From SAR324 cluster bacterium (GTDB lineage Bacteria > SAR324 > NAC60-12), in assembly GCA_029245725.1 (NCBI GenBank), contig JAQWOT010000034.1, positions 1 through 42,664 of the forward strand: a DNA stretch of 42,664 nt. The letters run 5' to 3'. The position numbers and the translations under genes were made by a program. The notes beneath the pieces were generated by a model. It was given only the letters and a program-made list of their open reading frames with translations, was not told where the DNA came from and did not search any database. This document shows positions 41,075 to 42,664 of the stretch, in pieces. Position 1 is the first letter of the stretch; each line of letters opens with the position of its first letter.

Positions 41075-42664
41075 ATGCAAGCCCAACTTCGGGAACAGTG
41101 CGCAAACACCATCCGGCTCTTGGCTGCAGATATGGTACAGTCCGCCAACAGCGGTCACCCCGGTGCACCGATGGGCTTGGCGGATATTACCCTGGCGTTA
41201 TGGACGGAGTTTCTGCGCTATAATCCTGATCAGCCAGATTGGGTGAATCGAGATCGGTTTGTCCTTTCTGCAGGTCATGCCTCGGCTTTGCTTTACGTGA
41301 TGCTGCACTTGGCTGGCTATGATTTGCCAATGGAGGAACTGAAGCGGTTTCGCCAGTGGGACAGTCGGACACCTGGACATCCAGAGTTTCGACTGACAGA
41401 TGGTGTAGAATGCACAACGGGGCCACTGGGTGCAGGGTTTAGCAATGGAGTGGGGATGGCGTTAGCTGCCAAGATGCATGCTGCCCGCTACAACGATCAA
41501 GACTTCCCTCTTATCACAGCTAACATCTATGTCCTGTGTAGCGATGGAGACCTGCAGGAGGGTGTGTCTGCAGAATCTGCTGCCTTGGCAGGGCACTTGG
41601 GTCTGGGGAACCTGATTGTGATTTATGACAGCAATCAGATCACCATCGCGGGAAATGCCCGCTTAGCAATGAGTGAAAATGTTGGACAGCGCTTTGAAGC
41701 CTATGGATGGCACGTTCAGCACTGTAATGGACACGATCACGACCAAATTGTGCAGGCTGTCGAAGCTGCGCGAGTTGAGGGGAGTAAGCCTTCTCTAATT
41801 ATTGCTAAAACTACAATCGGCAAAGGCTCTCCAAACAAGCAAGGGACGTCTGATATTCATGGGTCCCCACTGGGTGATGAAGAACTGGCTGCTACAAGAG
41901 AGGCATTTGGCTGGGAGCATAGTGAACAATTCTATGTGCCAGATGAGGTTCGAGAAGTTTTCGCTAACCGAAAGGCGAAAAACATTGAAGAATACGAGCA
42001 CTGGCAGGAACTCTTTAGTCAGTGGCAATCCGCTCATCCAGAAAAAGCTAAAATCTGGAACCAACACTGGGAGCCTCCTTACGGCGAAGATCAATTACTC
42101 GAAGAATTGATTCCTGCAGTAGCTGACAGAGTAGATGCCACAAGGTCCCTTTCTGGGTTGGTGATTCAACAGGCAGCCAAGTTGCTTCCTGGTCTAGTTG
42201 GAGGTTCTGCAGATCTTGAACCCAGTACCAAGACACTAATTAAGAATGCTCAGAGCATTGTGCCAGCTTCCCTGGACAGTCAAGTGTTGCCAGATCCTTC
42301 CTTCTCTGGACGGAACATCCACTTTGGCATCCGTGAGCACGCGATGGGTTCCATAGTTAATGGAATTTCCCTGTTCGGAGGATTTCAGGTTTTCGGTTCT
42401 ACCTTTCTGGTCTTCTCTGACTACATGCGCCCTTCACTACGCTTAGCAGCGCTCTCCAGAATTTCCTCGATTTTTGTGTTCACTCACGACTCGTACGCAG
42501 TTGGGGAAGATGGACCAACGCACCAACCAATTGAGCATGCTTGGGCACTGCGTTTGATTCCTGAATTAGAAGTTTGGCGTCCATCAGATGCGCTGGAGAC
42601 TGCTGCAGCTTGGGCCTACGTGCTTGGCCGTGATCATGTTTTTACTCCTGCTGCAATCCTGCTG
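41075..42664 (+). CDS. tkt: Transketolase, cut by the right edge
   Basis: The ATG at 41075, with GGAGA upstream, opens a frame that stays open to the last base: 530 residues of a protein usually about 660 long. Thiamine-diphosphate and catalytic motifs are present: SANSGHPGAPMGLA, SAGHASALLY, CTTGPLGAGFSNGVGMA, CSDGDLQEGVSAESAALAGH, DIHGSPLG, NIHFGIREHAMGSIVNG and FTHDSYAVGEDGPTHQPIEH. It transfers two-carbon ketol units in the pentose phosphate pathway. The position right after rpoC is unusual and may let it share rpoBC transcripts. Confidence 0.95.
   Translation, partial: MQAQLREQCANTIRLLAADMVQSANSGHPGAPMGLADITLALWTEFLRYNPDQPDWVNRDRFVLSAGHASALLYVMLHLAGYDLPMEELKRFRQWDSRTPGHPEFRLTDGVECTTGPLGAGFSNGVGMALAAKMHAARYNDQDFPLITANIYVLCSDGDLQEGVSAESAALAGHLGLGNLIVIYDSNQITIAGNARLAMSENVGQRFEAYGWHVQHCNGHDHDQIVQAVEAARVEGSKPSLIIAKTTIGKGSPNKQGTSDIHGSPLGDEELAATREAFGWEHSEQFYVPDEVREVFANRKAKNIEEYEHWQELFSQWQSAHPEKAKIWNQHWEPPYGEDQLLEELIPAVADRVDATRSLSGLVIQQAAKLLPGLVGGSADLEPSTKTLIKNAQSIVPASLDSQVLPDPSFSGRNIHFGIREHAMGSIVNGISLFGGFQVFGSTFLVFSDYMRPSLRLAALSRISSIFVFTHDSYAVGEDGPTHQPIEHAWALRLIPELEVWRPSDALETAAAWAYVLGRDHVFTPAAILL

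Overview
The window looks like the chromosome of a Gram-negative, probably marine, respiring bacterium. The evidence is an LPS-transport lipoprotein (LptE), an Mla-type ATPase (MlaF), several outer-membrane or secreted proteins, an NADH:quinone oxidoreductase cluster (nuoEFG-JKL) and rpoBC. A SAR324-like or deltaproteobacterial-type organism would fit, but this is an impression from gene content and I cannot prove it without database searches.

Left part (1 to about 10.2 kb) is an accessory region, mostly minus-strand up to 7.1 kb. It holds small secreted proteins, GFA-type zinc proteins, an AhpD-like protein, an aldose 1-epimerase-like protein, two small coiled-coil proteins and two very short (34 aa) paralogous membrane proteins. 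Up to five genes here are broken: 1122-1454 (TAA), 3295-3801 (TGA at a Trp position), 5340-5789 (two TGA), 8502-9158 (two homopolymer frameshifts) and, less surely, 9278-9490 (TAG). The gaps between them carry a recurring hairpin with fixed geometry (8-nt arms, 18-nt loop) whose arm sequences change in a compensating way.

Middle part (10.7 to 24.7 kb): a bestrophin-family channel; a 1348-aa lipoprotein with about ten Calx-beta-like repeats; a small fibronectin-III lipoprotein; a 75-aa GDCCxV-family protein that must read an in-frame UGA as selenocysteine and has a well-placed SECIS-like hairpin; a secreted protein of unknown function; an MFS transporter; a dgcN-dgcA pair that should convert D-glutamate to N-acetyl-L-glutamate; a candidate structured RNA; an HTTM plus DCC membrane protein; a small membrane protein; and rpmJ of the zinc-free type with its terminator.

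Right part (24.7 to 42.7 kb) is housekeeping. mlaF and lptE are on the minus strand and diverge from nuoE-F-G-J-K-L, a partial complex I cluster lacking nuoABCD, nuoHI and nuoMN. rpoB and rpoC follow behind their own promoter and a roughly 300-bp leader, without the usual rplKAJL genes. A transketolase gene runs off the right edge. The most noteworthy items are the selenoprotein, the twin 34-aa membrane proteins and the covarying intergenic hairpin family. No tRNA, rRNA, CRISPR array or complete insertion sequence was seen.
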